A DNA stretch of 64,000 nt. Source: Diospyros lotus. Its lineage: Eukaryota; Streptophyta; Magnoliopsida; Ericales; Ebenaceae. Within the stretch, counting starts at the first letter, position 1, and the number at the start of each line of letters is the position of its first letter. Below, piece by piece: positions 37,901-49,560 of this stretch. Below the pieces are notes generated by a model. The model was given only the letters and a program-made list of their open reading frames with translations. It was not told the DNA's origin and did not search any database. The position numbers and the translations under genes were made by a program. The stretch spans positions 29,645,316 through 29,709,315 of the forward strand of contig NC_068339.1 of NCBI RefSeq assembly GCF_014633365.1. Direction: 5' to 3'.

Positions 37901-38652
37901 TGTAATACCCGGGAAATTATTAAGAGTATAAATGGTAAATGATGAAGGGTGTAACTGGAATTATCGAAAGAAATAGGCTATAAGGCACACTATCGCAGTC
38001 TTAAGCGATCGAATCGATCAGAAGGAGTAACCCGAACCTTAGATAGCCAAGGAAAATGTAATGGTATCGTCAAGTAATGCGAATTATGATTTTAGGTGAC
38101 GAAAGAAATGGGGTTGGGAATAGTTTTCGGTACAGTTGTCGACCAACCTAAGAAAACTGAATCGACGTAGGAGATATTCGAAGAGTTAACAGAGTGTCTT
38201 GAGGATCAATATTTTACATGTAAAACAACCCTTGAGTGATTTCGGGTCGAAACGAAGAGATTTAAGGTCAAAACGATCAACCGGGCCAAAGTATAATTTT
38301 CTAAATTTGCTCAAGGGAGGTCTGAACAATGGTTTTTTGGAAATTTTGAGGATGAAATGAGAAGTACAAAACTTGTGGGTCTTAGTGGTATAGTTGGATT
38401 AATCAAGGGAGTTATGGAAAGGGCAGAAATGTCAAATGAAGAAAACAAGGGGTCAAAGTGTAAAAAAACCAAAGTTACAATGTGAACGCACCAAGGAAGT
38501 CGGCCGCTGCCTTTGACCACATGTGGCCGTCGTTTCCGACGATGGGAAGGTCGAGGGATGGGTGGGGAAGGTGGTATACGGCGTGGGGAGGTGCTGGGTG
38601 GTGTCCATTGGCCGGAATTGGTCAAGATGTGAACGGAATTGATGGTAGAGGT
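37901..38652 (+). repeat. Gypsy-type LTR A, first part (interrupted by LTR B)
   Basis: It starts TGTAATACCCGGG. It continues after the reversed insertion at 41078 and ends GGGGTGTTACA at 42962, giving about 2.64 kb in total. Shared with LTR B in reverse: 'gaaattatcgaaagaa', 'ctataaggcacac', 'gttttcggtacag' and 'cgtaggag'. The bases GAGGT at 38648-38652 are repeated at 41073-41077 as the target duplication of LTR B. Confidence 0.88.
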
Positions 38653-41072
38653 TGTAACACCCCGTCTCACCAGGCGTGTCACTATAAGGGTATTCCCGGG
38701 ATTTCTTTTTTTTTCTCTTTAAGTTACACACGCACGGTATTTCAAGAACAATCTTCACATGCAGAAACAAAACCCCGCGAACCCCAGTCTTGCCCGTTTA
38801 ACTATCAAGATCAATAATCTTAAACTAAACGAGTCTTAATACAATGCAGCGGATACACTAATACCAAAACACCATTGTATTTCCATAGCAAAAATACTTA
38901 ATACAGATCAAATGATAAAATCGCTATTATACAATTGTTCATTTACAACCTGAAATACATACTAAAGCCTCCAAACGTTACAACGACTAACAAACTAAGC
39001 ACCATTGGCCCTCAACCGGCCACATCCTTGCCTTCGCAGCAGTCCCTGGCTGGAACATTAAACGTTCCAGGGGCATAACCCAGATTAGATGATAAACATC
39101 TAAGTGAAGGTATGAAACAGTTGTACAATGCATGAAAGACATACGAACATGACATACTATACGACAACATGCAAGACACGTCTAACTCGAGATATCACCT
39201 TGACATACTTAATCCCTCGAATGTCCCACTGTGACACACGTTCACCTGGTCCAACGTTAATCCCTCGAGTGCACCGTCGTGACACCCGTTCACCTGGTTT
39301 AACATTATTCCCTCGAGTGCCCCAGTGTGACACCCGTTCACCTGGATTAACATTGTCCCAATCTCAAGTAGTCCCCATCCCGCCCCATACGGACCCAACG
39401 ATGCAATTTAAATGATATGAAAATTACACGCCATGCACCAACATTTTAAAATAAAACAGTTAATGCAATGTAGCAAATATCGACACAATGATCATAAGCA
39501 AAAGCCTTGTAAAACAATCTATGTCTGGGAGGGTATAACCACTCACTAGAACTCACCACAGGCACCTAAAAACACTTCCAAGACAAGGAAAAGTTGGAAT
39601 CAAACCACTCACCTCGAATGTATTCAGATCGCCTCGATCCTTGTGTAACGCCTCGGTTTGCGTGCCAAATCCTAAATGCTTGAACTTATACTCCACCTCG
39701 AGCCACAATACTTCCTAAACACCATATTTAATTAAAGAAGCATTAAAATCCATTTTCCTAAATTTTTCCTTAATTTTCTCTATTTTCTCCTAATTTTCTC
39801 CTTGATAATTCCAAAATAATTATTTCCTCAAACATTTTCCAAAATGTTTCAACATGATAAATTCTCAAATAAATTAACAAAAATACTGGAAGAAGAATAC
39901 CAAAATGCCCCTATTACACGCGCCCTCACGCGCCTGGCGCGTGGGTGCGAGTGAAGACTGGCGCGTGCAGCCACGCGCCACCGTCTTCTTCCTTAGATCC
40001 GGCCGGCGACGACCCCTCCGATGTCCGATCTGAGCACACCCCCTTCAAGCCCTTGATGATTCGATCCCATTGGCACCATTTTTAGGCCGAAAGGCCACCG
40101 GAAAGTGGCCCAAACGGCCAGTTGCAGGTCGGCGGTGGCGGACCGCCTCCAACCCTCGGCCAAGTTCGAACACCCCTCAAACATACACCAAAATGCTTCA
40201 AATCGATCCCAAAGTGATCCTTGATTCCTCGCAACCAAAAGTCCCTTAATCACTCGCCCAGAAACATTCAAAAACTTGGTCGATTTATGCTTTAAAAGCT
40301 CGAACTCGCGGCTTCCTTTTATACCCGAAAATCGGCTAAAATCCGGCCAATCACCGATCAACCCTTGCTCCCCAAGACTCCTATGGCCGTATACGACCTT
40401 CCCCAAGCAAGCCTCGGCCGTCCAATCTCCAAATTTGGCCTCCATGTGCAAGGATTTGCGGCGGCCGATTTGCAGGTGCCGTGTTCACACTATGCAATTT
40501 TCCATTTTTTGCACTTTGACCCCCATAATTTCTTCTAATCTCATTTTTCTTCTTTCCATGATACCCCTGATAAATCCAACTACACCATTAAGGCCCTCAA
40601 GATTAGCACTCTTCATTTGGTCCTTGAAACTTCTGAAAAATTACTGTCTTGACCTTCCTCGAGCAAATTTAGAAAACTGCACTTAGGCCCAACTGGTCAA
40701 ATAGTCCTTAAATCCATTTGATTCAACCCGAAATCGCTTAAGGGTTGTTCTACACATTAAATATTAGTCCTTGACACGTTCCGTTGATCTTCTGGATGTT
40801 TCCTACGTCGATTCGGTTTTCTCAGCCCGGTCGACAGCTGTACCGAAAACTGTTCCCGATCCCACTTCTTTCATCACTAAAAATCATAATTCGAATCACT
40901 TGTCGATACTGTATAATTTTCTTTAGCTATCTAAGGTCCGGGTTACTCCCTCTGACTGATTTAATCATCTAAGACTACGTTAGTGTGTCATATAGCCTTA
41001 TTCTTTCGATAATTCCAGTTATACCCTTCATTAAATATCATTTATTTTCTTAATAATTTTCTGGGTATTACA
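38653..41072 (-). repeat. Solo gypsy-type LTR B, nested in LTR A in opposite orientation
   Basis: It runs from tgtaacaccccg (38653) to gggtattaca (41072), 2,420 bp, flanked on both sides by GAGGT. On the minus strand it reads TGTAATACCC...GGGTGTTACA, the same family as the LTR it sits in. There is no internal coding sequence, so it is a solo LTR left by recombination between two LTRs of a once complete element. It carries a TATA box on the minus strand (about 40324-40317), a CpG-rich CACGCGC cluster at 39917-39982, and a 48-49-bp unit repeated three times at about 39209-39357. The 152- and 136-residue open frames inside are incidental. Confidence 0.92.
39209..39357. repeat. Three tandem 48-49-bp units inside LTR B
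   Basis: 'cctcgaatgtcccac' at 39213 recurs as 'cctcgagtgc' at 39262 and 39310, each followed by 'gtgacac.cgttcacctgg'. The equivalent part of LTR A (about 42255-42330) has only one unit. Confidence 0.85.
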
Positions 41073-41077
41073 GAGGT

Positions 41078-42962
41078 GACCGAAAATCTGGCCGAGATTA
41101 GGTTTATCCTCATGATGTAGGGTTATTCAAGTGTGTTAAAGGCTAGATCTGGTGTCTAAGGGATAAGATCAACCAAGATTTGGTGATTTTCGACCGAGAA
41201 AACGGGTATAAATAGAAGCAAAATGGCCGAGGGTTTTCAAAATTTGGAGCTTCAAATCGGATGCGTTAAAGGTAGAATCAAAGAGAATGGTTAGAGGTCT
41301 TTTGACCCTTGCATCAAGGAGAGAAGATCTGGAGCGTTTGGTGAGGTTTGGTGTGCGTTTAGAGGCTGTTCGAAGCCTGGTCGTAAAAGCAAGGCGGTCC
41401 GTGACGCTACATCTGCAACTGCCCTTTTTGGGCATTTTCCGATGGCCTTTCAGCCTGAAAGTTATGCCATTGGGATCGATTCCTCAAGGGCTTCAAGGGA
41501 GTACCACTTGTTTGGACATTAGAGTCATCGTCGTCGGCCGGATCTAAGGAAGAAGACGGTGGCGCGTGGCTGAACGCCCCAGCTTTCATGAGCAAACACG
41601 CGCCAAGTGCATGAGGGCGCATGTGATAAGGGCAATTTGGTATTTTTCTTCCTATATTTTTATTTAATTATTTTAGGATTTATTATGTTGGAATATTTGG
41701 AAAAATGGTTGAAAAGATAATTATTTTTGAATTATCAAGGTGAAAATTGGGAGAAAATAGAGAAAATTATGGAAAAATTTGAGGAAAATAGATTTTAATG
41801 CTTCCTTAATTAAATATGGTGTTTAGGGAATATTGTGGCTCGAGGTTGAGTATAAGTGCAAGTGTTTGAGATTTGGCACGCAAATCGAGGTAGTGCACAA
41901 AGGTCGAAGCGATCCAAATCCATCGAGGTAGGTGGTTTGATTCTAGTCTTACTCTTGTTTGGAAGTGTGTTGGTGTGTGTATAGTGGGTTCAGGTGAGCG
42001 GTCTTACCCTCCCGAACTTTGGTTGCATGTGATTGAGCCAGTTCAAGTGAGCGGTCATACCCTCCAGAACTCGAGATGTTATGTTTATGCGTTTTATTTA
42101 TGTAATTTTGGCATCGTATGCATATTGAACATGTGGTATATTGCATCAACTATTTTTACTTGCAAAAGAGTCTGTGCATGGCGTGTGATTTTCATATCAT
42201 CGGGGCATTGGTTTTCGTGTCGATGTTGAGTTCTTGGGGGACGGGATGGGGTCTTCTTGAGAATGGGACAAGTTTAATCCAGGTGAATGAGTGACACGGT
42301 AGGGCACTCGAGAGATTAAGTATGTTGCAGCAAGGTCAACCCCACCGGTGTGTGGAATGGATTTTCCACGGGAGATTGAATATGTCAGGGAGATTTCTCA
42401 AGTTAGACGTGTTGCATGTTGTCGTTTTTTTAATATATGCCATGCTTGTATATCTTTTATGCATTATGTAACTGTTTCTTACCATTACTTAGATATTTTA
42501 TCGTCTAACATGGGTTATGCCCCTAGAACATTCAACGTTCCAATTAGGGACTGTTGCGAGGGCGAGGACGTGACCAGTTGAGGGCTAATGGTGTTTAGTT
42601 TGATAGTCATTGTATCTTCTGGAGGCTTTAGTATGTAATTCAATTTATGTATGAATAGTTGTAAGATAATTATGTTGTCATTTGGTAGTTTGTAATACAT
42701 AGTTCGGTGTAGAAACACCTTGTATGGAACTCGTGGTAGGCCACGATATTTTGATGTTAATGTATCCGCTGCGTTATACTATATCTCGTTTAGTTTAAAG
42801 ATTATTAATCTTGTTAGTTAAACGGGCAAGACTGGGGTTCTCGAGATTTTTATCTGCATATGAAGATTGTTCTTGGAATCATCGTGCGTGATGAACTTGG
42901 AAAAAAAAAAGATTCTCAAAAATTCCCTTATAGTGACACGCTTGGCGAGAAGGGGTGTTACA
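41078..42962 (+). repeat. Gypsy-type LTR A, second part
   Basis: It resumes directly after the GAGGT target duplication and matches the reverse complement of LTR B from about 40490 back to 38653. It has a TATA box at 41207 (gggtataaatagaag) and the CACGCGC-type cluster at 41561-41625. The end GGGGTGTTACA is at 42952-42962. The 88- and 86-residue frames near 41200-41550 overlap on opposite strands and are not genes. Confidence 0.88.
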
Positions 42963-43753
42963 GCCGCAATGGTCAGTCTTGGTCGAGGGGGCAGCCGATG
43001 ATGAGCGACAACGAAAGTAAGGTGGTGGCGAGCGGCGAAGCTGGGCTTGGCAGAGTTGCAAGGGTAGCCGCGAGAGTAGGGGAGGAAGAAAGGTTGAAGA
43101 AGAAAAAGAAGAAGAGAAAGAAGGAAATAAAAGAAAAAGAAAAAAAAGAAGAAGAAAAAAGAAAAGGAAAGGAAAAAGAAAGAATGAGGAAAAAAAATAG
43201 AGGAAATGTGGGAAAATTTTTATAGAAAATAGGAAATGAAGATGTATTAATATTTTGGATATTTTGGTAAGAAAAATGGTTCGAGAACGCGTTTCGAGGT
43301 GATGCACAAAAATTGAGGTAATGCGCGAGAATTAAGGTAGTGAGCGAGAATCGAGAATTTGTAGGGCAATCGAGGTTGGACACGCATTTCGAGATTAGGC
43401 ATGCATACCGAGGAAGCATGAGAGGCTAAGTTAAGATAAGTAAAATTTCTTAAAAAATTTCAAAAAGTCAGAAATGTTATTCTATGTATTGTCATAGTGA
43501 AATATTTGAGAAATATTTAGTTTGGATTTATTGAGGAACAAATAGCAAGAAATAGGTAGAAAAATAAAGGAAATGCAAGAAATTATGAAAAAATAGGTTT
43601 TAATATTTATTTAAATAAATATGATGATTAGGGTGCTTGAGGCTTAAGTTGAAATAACTTGTGCAAATTTTGAGATTGGCACGCATATCGAGATGATACA
43701 CATATTTCGAGGCAAGACGCAAATATCGAGGTAGCCTAAGCTTGAGAAGGTAA
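42963..43753. repeat. LTR-like spacer with a ~150-bp polypurine tract
   Basis: From about 43081 to 43235 the plus strand is almost only A and G. Beyond it (43255-43740) the text 'gcacgcatatcgag', 'ttcgaggcaagac' and similar words resembles the 3' half of the gypsy LTRs above, so this is probably another, more decayed LTR of the same broad family. The open frames of 121-148 residues are low-complexity translations of the purine tract. Confidence 0.5.
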
Positions 43754-46700
43754 CACTACAAGAAAAACGGATTTTAATGATGGGAAAATCAATCGTTGAA
43801 AGTTGATTTCCAATAATTAAAAAGTTGTAACAACGGGAATTTTCCTATCTTTGGTTGTCATTATTGCCTCCGAGGATAAAAGTCTTTAACGACGGGAATG
43901 ATAAACCCGTCGTTAATTGTATTAGCGAGCTTATGATTCCCGTTGTTAAAAATAATTATTAACTACCAAATTATAACCCAATAACAACAATATTTTCCGT
44001 CATTAATAGTCTAAACAATTAGCGACCGTATGATTCATGTCGTTAAAAATAACTTTTTAGTTATCAAAACACAAACCAATAACAATAATATTTTCTCTTG
44101 TTAATAATGTGAACAATTAACGACGATATGATTTTTATCGTTAAAATAATAATAATAATAATTTTTTAATAGTATGAAAACAATTGCTAGTCATCATTGA
44201 CAAAAACATCTTGTTTTGATATAAACCACCAAACCTATATATCATTATCCATATCAAATTGGAATAACACTCATAAATTAAACATGTCATTTAAATAACA
44301 CCAAAGTAATCATTATCCATTAGCATTTACACACCAAAAGTAGTATATATATATATATATTTAAGTGTTAATTGCCAACAAATTACACCAAAAAATATGT
44401 TCAACTAAAAATAACACTTTGACAATTGTATATACTATTCAACCAAAAAAGATATTCAACTAAAAGTAACACTCTAACAATCATATATACTATTCAAAAC
44501 TAATGTACAACAAAACACTATATATAGTCATAAAACTGTTCATGTACTCCAAGACAGCAGTTGTTTCCTTTAGAGTCTTGTTGTCTCATTGACTTACAAA
44601 AAAAAAAAAAAAATGAAATTAGAGTCAAAGAAGTGTTCATGTTTTCTTTATAAAATTTTAGAAATAAAATTAACAAAGCCCAAAACGTCTCCATCACAAA
44701 CTACACAACATACAATCACTAAAATGTACCAAAACATAGAAACCCTTAAATATAAAGTAGATTGAGATGTAGATGAACAAAAACACCAAGCCTTAGTTCT
44801 ATGGAATGGGGCCGCCTATATGAATTCTAATTTGTGAATTATCTTTATTCATGACCATATCTTCTATAAGATCATTTGTCCTGTGACCCAACATAAAATA
44901 TTTGAAAGATGACAAGTATATCATTTTTTGCATTCATGGCTAATCTCACAAATCAAAAAGCCACTTTCTCTTCGTGCAACAACTTTCAAACATAAAATCT
45001 CCTTCCAACAATCCATGAATCCATATTGGAAGGATTTAGATCCTATATTTCAAAATTCTCTCTCTTTTTTTTTTACAACATTAGAAATCACTAAATCAGA
45101 TCCTATATTAAAGTTTTAAAGGCTTTTTAGGTTTTATATAGATATATATGTATGAATCATGATTGATACATTAATTCTATCTTTACGAAGACTCAAAATC
45201 TGCTCATATGTTAGCTTCCCTAGCATCTATATAATAGCCTTTGTAAGAAAGCAGAGGAAACATCCAATAGCTATTAAGCATGGACATTCCAAAATAGATG
45301 ATATAAATGTATTCAACACGTATGCCCATGTGACATGCTAAATATGCGTTCTACAAGCACAGTTGACATTGTATATAAATATTAGATACATAGTATAGTT
45401 ATTGTCTTATATAAATAAGTGTTAATGGTATTTCTTGCGGCTTCTTCCAACTTCAATTTCAGGAATGCACAAGTGAGGGTTGCTCTATTACATTCACAAT
45501 TCTTTAGAAAACATTATTAAGATCTTCTAGCTTTGTGTTGATAGGTATAAGAGCCTTTATTCCCATATCTTGACTTACATAGGGAGTAAAAATTATGTCT
45601 TTTGTGTCACTAGTTTTGATCAATTTGGACGATTATTTACATATTTAGCTTTCTTGAAAATTCTTACAAATTAGGGAGATTTTGTGAAATTGGTAAAATT
45701 TTATTCTAGAAGTTTTAGTGAATTTGTTCCATTTTTCCTAACAGTTGTGACTGTTGTCTATCTCTATCACAAATTCAACAAAACTAGCTTTATTTGGCGC
45801 TGCAATTCTAAATGACCTTCCATTGTCTACAACCACCCATTTTTTGCATTCATGGCAATTCTAAATTTCTCTTAGTTTAAAAGGGAAAATAAAGATTTCT
45901 AAAAACTAATTTAATTTCATGCCCAATAAGTCAACAACGGAAGCTATACTTGCAAAAATCTAAAAAAAGGTTAGGGGGTAAACAAAATTATTTATATATG
46001 ATGTTTATAGGCATGGAAAAAAAACCTACAACAAAATCTTTAAAGGAATCTTATGAAAAATTTTAGAAAAGAATGGAGAATGAGTTGTTTATTAAAGACA
46101 TACCCTATGTAAATATAATTAATCATTGAACAACAATTTGTGTTAGGATTTATGAAGAAGAATTTGAAACTTTTTTCAATTATAAGTGGATTACATCAAT
46201 TATAAGTGGATTATATTATAAATACAAATAAAATAAAGCAAACACCCTTCAAGTGTAGTATACCTGAAACTCAGGTGAGCTCAACCAATGCACGAAATCT
46301 CTCCATTGCTCTCTCTCAATGTCTACTGGACCCACTTGATTTCTCTCCTCATCTGTGGTGTACATGTTGTAGTATTTTGTGCCATTTAACCTTTTATTCA
46401 CCCATAACTTACTTTTGACATCTAACGAGCCCACATACAACACACTATATAAAAATATAATTAACATTTAAGGCTCATTAGACGAGTCATTACATATTAA
46501 ATCTTATCACTCACAGGATACATATAGTATTAAGCATTAAAAATTTTAAAAAATGGGTGATCACCCACCACCCGGAGGGAGTGATTAAATCCTATCACTC
46601 ACAGGATACATATAGTACTAAGCATTAATAATAAAAAATAATGGGTGATCACCCACCACCTAGAGGGAGTGATTAAATCCTATCACTCACATGATACATA

Positions 46701-47000
46701 TAATACTAAGCATTCAAAATTTAAAAAAATGGGTGATCACCCATCACCCGGAGGGAGTGATTAAATCCTATCACTCACAGGATACATACCTTGAACAATG
46801 TTGGTATCACAAATAATTATCAACTCCATTAACATACTGGTCAGAAAGTTTATCATCCAATTGCATCCAATTCCTATCCATCATACTAAATACAACAAAA
46901 ATTGATAGTATTAGAAATAGATTAAATTACAGAGCACAAGAATATGGGATAAAAGCACTACCAGTATTCATGTATATATATACATATACATATATATTAA
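43754..47000 (-). mobile_element. Truncated CACTA (En/Spm-type) element
   Basis: The left end CACTACAAGAAAAACGG at 43754 is a CACTA terminal repeat, followed by subterminal words 'aacgacggg'/'cccgtcgtta' to about 44110. Two minus-strand transposase-derived exons are visible. The first, 46884-46790, has MMDRNWMQLDDKLSDQYVNG, which resembles the first transposase-associated domain, then a stop. The second, 46444-46264, has QWRDFVHWLSSPEFQ, resembling the En/Spm plant transposase (Transposase_24) domain. Splice-like AG and GT flank both. No right terminal repeat was found before 49120, and no TNP2 core is recognisable, so the element is truncated and non-autonomous. The right limit is approximate. 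Confidence 0.65.
46498..46790. repeat. 88-bp tandem repeat, about 3.3 units, with a 12-bp palindrome
   Basis: 'cactcaca(g/t)gatacat' occurs at 46512, 46600, 46688 and 46776, an exact 88-bp spacing. Each full unit contains the palindrome GGGTGATCACCC followed by a (C/T)GGAGGGAGTGATT-like word. The array lies in the inferred intron between the two transposase-derived exons of the truncated CACTA. Confidence 0.9.
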
Positions 47001-48300
47001 TATATGTATATTAGTATTCTTTACATATATATTAATAATTCAAAAAAGTTAAAAATTTTTGGCAGATAGCAGTTCAAGCAAGTATATGTATAGAATTCAA
47101 CAAGATGAGAGTAAGCAATTGTCCCAAACCTAAACAGTAGAGACAGAGCACTATAAATTTAAAATGCCTTCCATAGTAACACAATCTAACAATATAAATA
47201 AAGATAAAAACAACCAAGGAGCTTAGATTCAAACTTAAGTAAAAAAGAAACATTAATTATTACAGTACCTAAGTGTGGTCATTTGCATTTGCAGAAGCTG
47301 AGAGCATATTATCTTAACAAAAAACGTACTATGGGTGTTTGATGGAAATATTAACGAAGAAAACAACCTAATCCAACTCTTTACTTTACAAGAACTTAAA
47401 CTTGTGATTAAAAAAATAATAAAAATATCCCTAACTGTAATTGTGAGTAAATACAACTAAAATAAATTACTTACAACACTTCTTCAATAAATTAAAGATA
47501 AACATAAAAAAGCTTTTGAGCACCAATACTTCTCCTATTTTCTTTAACACATGAGATAACTAGTAAGCCAAAAATCTCACTTACTTCTATTAGTTTGATT
47601 TTGATAGTGTTTTGATGATAAATGTTTCAACACAAAACTTTAATAAATGATGACTAAATCTTAAATTACTCTGAATGATATTTAAAAATGGCTTTTAGAA
47701 ATAATGAGCCAAGGATTAATATATTTAAACAATACTTGAAATTGATAGATTACAAAATGTAGCCAAAGTTTAAAATGCAAAGAAAAATTGTCAACTACTC
47801 ATCAATTCCAATAGCTAGTTGTCTGCCCGAGATGTCAAAGGCTATATAAATACAAGACCCTTAACCTAGACCTGTGACCTTTTGATCCCAGAGCAACCAT
47901 ATAGTTGCAACCAAGGATCTTCCTCTCACATAAAATGTATTAACAAAAATTAATTAATTGGCTACTAAAATTCTTTTAAAGGTTGTTATCCATAATATAC
48001 TTTATAATTATATTAAAATAACCTATTATTACAATTGAACAATAGAGAGGTCAAAGCAACTAAAAAGGTAGTAAAACCAACAGTTTTGCAATGTTAGTCA
48101 AGAAAATATAAAAGACATAATGGACTTGCCAACTTATATATCAAACATAGAAAATTCACTTGTTTTACATAAACTTGTTCCAGTATGAGGTAATAACAAA
48201 AGGCATACATAGATGGGATCATGGGACTGCAACAGATACATAGGTATCATTTATCTGAATACAGTTTGACCTAGAAGCCAATAATTAAGACATAACTCAC
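47001..48300. other. AT-rich DNA, no gene recognised
   Basis: This stretch lies between the truncated CACTA and the phosphofructokinase exon at 48301. It could be the remaining intron of that gene plus the lost right end of the CACTA. I looked on the minus strand for the next phosphofructokinase exon and did not find it. Confidence 0.4.
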
Positions 48301-48405
48301 CTGCCCAGCTCCCTCTGCCACAACGACAACAACTGATCCCTTTGTCTCAATTAGGTACTTCAGATGCCTCAGGATACTATGCGGTCCATGTAAATTAAAA
48401 GGTAC
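48301..48405 (-). pseudogene. PFK: ATP-dependent 6-phosphofructokinase, downstream exon
   Basis: The minus strand between an AG acceptor (48417-48416) and a GT donor (48300-48299) encodes 35 residues: VPFNLHGPHSILRHLKYL, IETKGS and AEGAGQ. This is the plant phosphofructokinase segment that directly follows CLIPE, the end of the exon at 61959-61844. Phosphofructokinase makes fructose 1,6-bisphosphate in glycolysis. The exon is open and in phase, but it is 13.4 kb from its upstream neighbour and the next exon is not visible, so it is a fragment of a broken gene. Confidence 0.85.
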
Positions 48406-48415
48406 CTGAAGTGCA

Positions 48416-49119
48416 TGCAAACATCAAGTAAATATCTAAGCAAGGATCCCCAACTTTTCAACTGTGGTGCAACGGGCATATGCCATAGAGAAGAACCAAA
48501 ATGAATCTAAGTGCGGACAAGCGTCCCGAAAAGGGACAGAGCTCGCTCAGGGGCCTAGTGGAAGTAAGAAAAGAAAAAATGAGATACGAGAAGATGGCAG
48601 TATGGCAAGTCTTCCAGTATGTAACAGTTGTGGGAAGATGCATGGAGGAACCTGTCGTTTTAGTAACAGTTAATGCTACTTGTATGGACAAGTAGGGCAT
48701 CGACAGTGGGTTTGCCCTCAATGTCGGGAGCTGATAAACTCTGTAAGAGATGCGGGTATAACATGTTTTCAGTGTGGACAAAAAGGGTATCGAGCAAGCC
48801 GTTGCCCATAGGCCCCGGCTAGCGGGCAAGGACCCTGGTTTGATCAGAGACCTCCACAACCTGGATTGCAAGGAGGAGCCACTCGGAAACCAATGGCGTC
48901 GTCAACACTGCAATAGGTAGCGTATGACAAGCCCCATGGTAGGGGACGAGCATTCGCTCTCACAACAATCGATGGCGAAAAGGGAAATGAGAAAGAAATC
49001 GTGTAAGATGATGAATAGGCATATATGATATGTATAAACCTCCGTCACTTAGTTAGTTTTGACGTTGCTCGTTGCGTACGTATACGGAATATATCGAGCA
49101 TTGTATATGTAAAATAGGT
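48416..49119 (+). pseudogene. Ty3/gypsy gag remnant with zinc knuckles
   Basis: Plus-strand frames contain VQRAYAIEKNQNESK, a CNSCGKMHGGTC knuckle-like motif (about 48625-48660), LYGQVGHRQWVCP, a second knuckle CFQCGQKGYRASRCP (about 48768-48810) and a PHGRGRAFALT region approaching the protease. At least three in-frame stops break it. It is oriented like the LTR at 58962-61844 and is probably the gag side of that same element, whose 5' LTR and most of pol are missing. The CACTA transposon is inserted just downstream at 49120. Confidence 0.8.
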
Positions 49120-49137
49120 CACTACAAGAAAAATCAG

Positions 49138-49560
49138 TTTTAGTGACGGGTTTTGTGACGGGGATGCTCCCGTCACTAATTTGTGACGGGTTTAGTGATG
49201 GAAAGCCGTCACTAAAGTGGTTTAGTGACGGGCAAAAATTACCGTCACTATTTTGTGACGGGATATGTATCCCGTCACAAAATAGTGACGGAAAATAATC
49301 TCCCGTCGCAAATCAGCGACGGGAGCGAGATGTCCCGTCGCAAAACTGCGACGGAACATCAATCCCGTCGCAGTTCTGCGACGGGACCAGTCAGTCCCGT
49401 CGCAATCTGCGACGGGGCGTCAGTCCCGTCGCAGAACTGCGACGGGACTGACCGTCCCGTCGCAGATTGCGACGGGACGAGACAGTCCCGTCGCAGAACT
49501 GCGACGGGACTGGTCAGTCCCGTCGCAGTTCTGCGACGGGACTGACTCATCCCGTCGCAA
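49138..49560. repeat. Left subterminal repeat array of the CACTA element
   Basis: The first ~170 bp use GTGACGGG and CCCGTCAC words; from about 49312 they switch to GCGACGGG and CCCGTCGC, often paired as short hairpins around 'gcagaactgc' or 'gcagttctgc'. In En/Spm such subterminal motifs bind TnpA and hold the ends together; binding here is inferred. Repeated open frames over this block are artefacts of the repetition. Confidence 0.93.

Noticed and set aside
37896..42967. Target duplication flanking LTR A
   Set aside because: The 5-mers gtgac and gccgc do not match, so one side was altered or the element is not a simple solo LTR.
42860..43419. Lys/Glu-rich protein (+) or Ser/Phe-rich proteins (-)
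   Set aside because: They are translations of a polypurine tract with no recognisable domain.
44370..49119. Right terminal repeat of the truncated CACTA that starts at 43754
   Set aside because: No CTTGTAGTG-type end was found on the expected strand before the complete CACTA begins.
49225..49550. Repeated-peptide ORFs on both strands at the CACTA left end
   Set aside because: They arise from the subterminal inverted repeats, which are non-coding in this superfamily.
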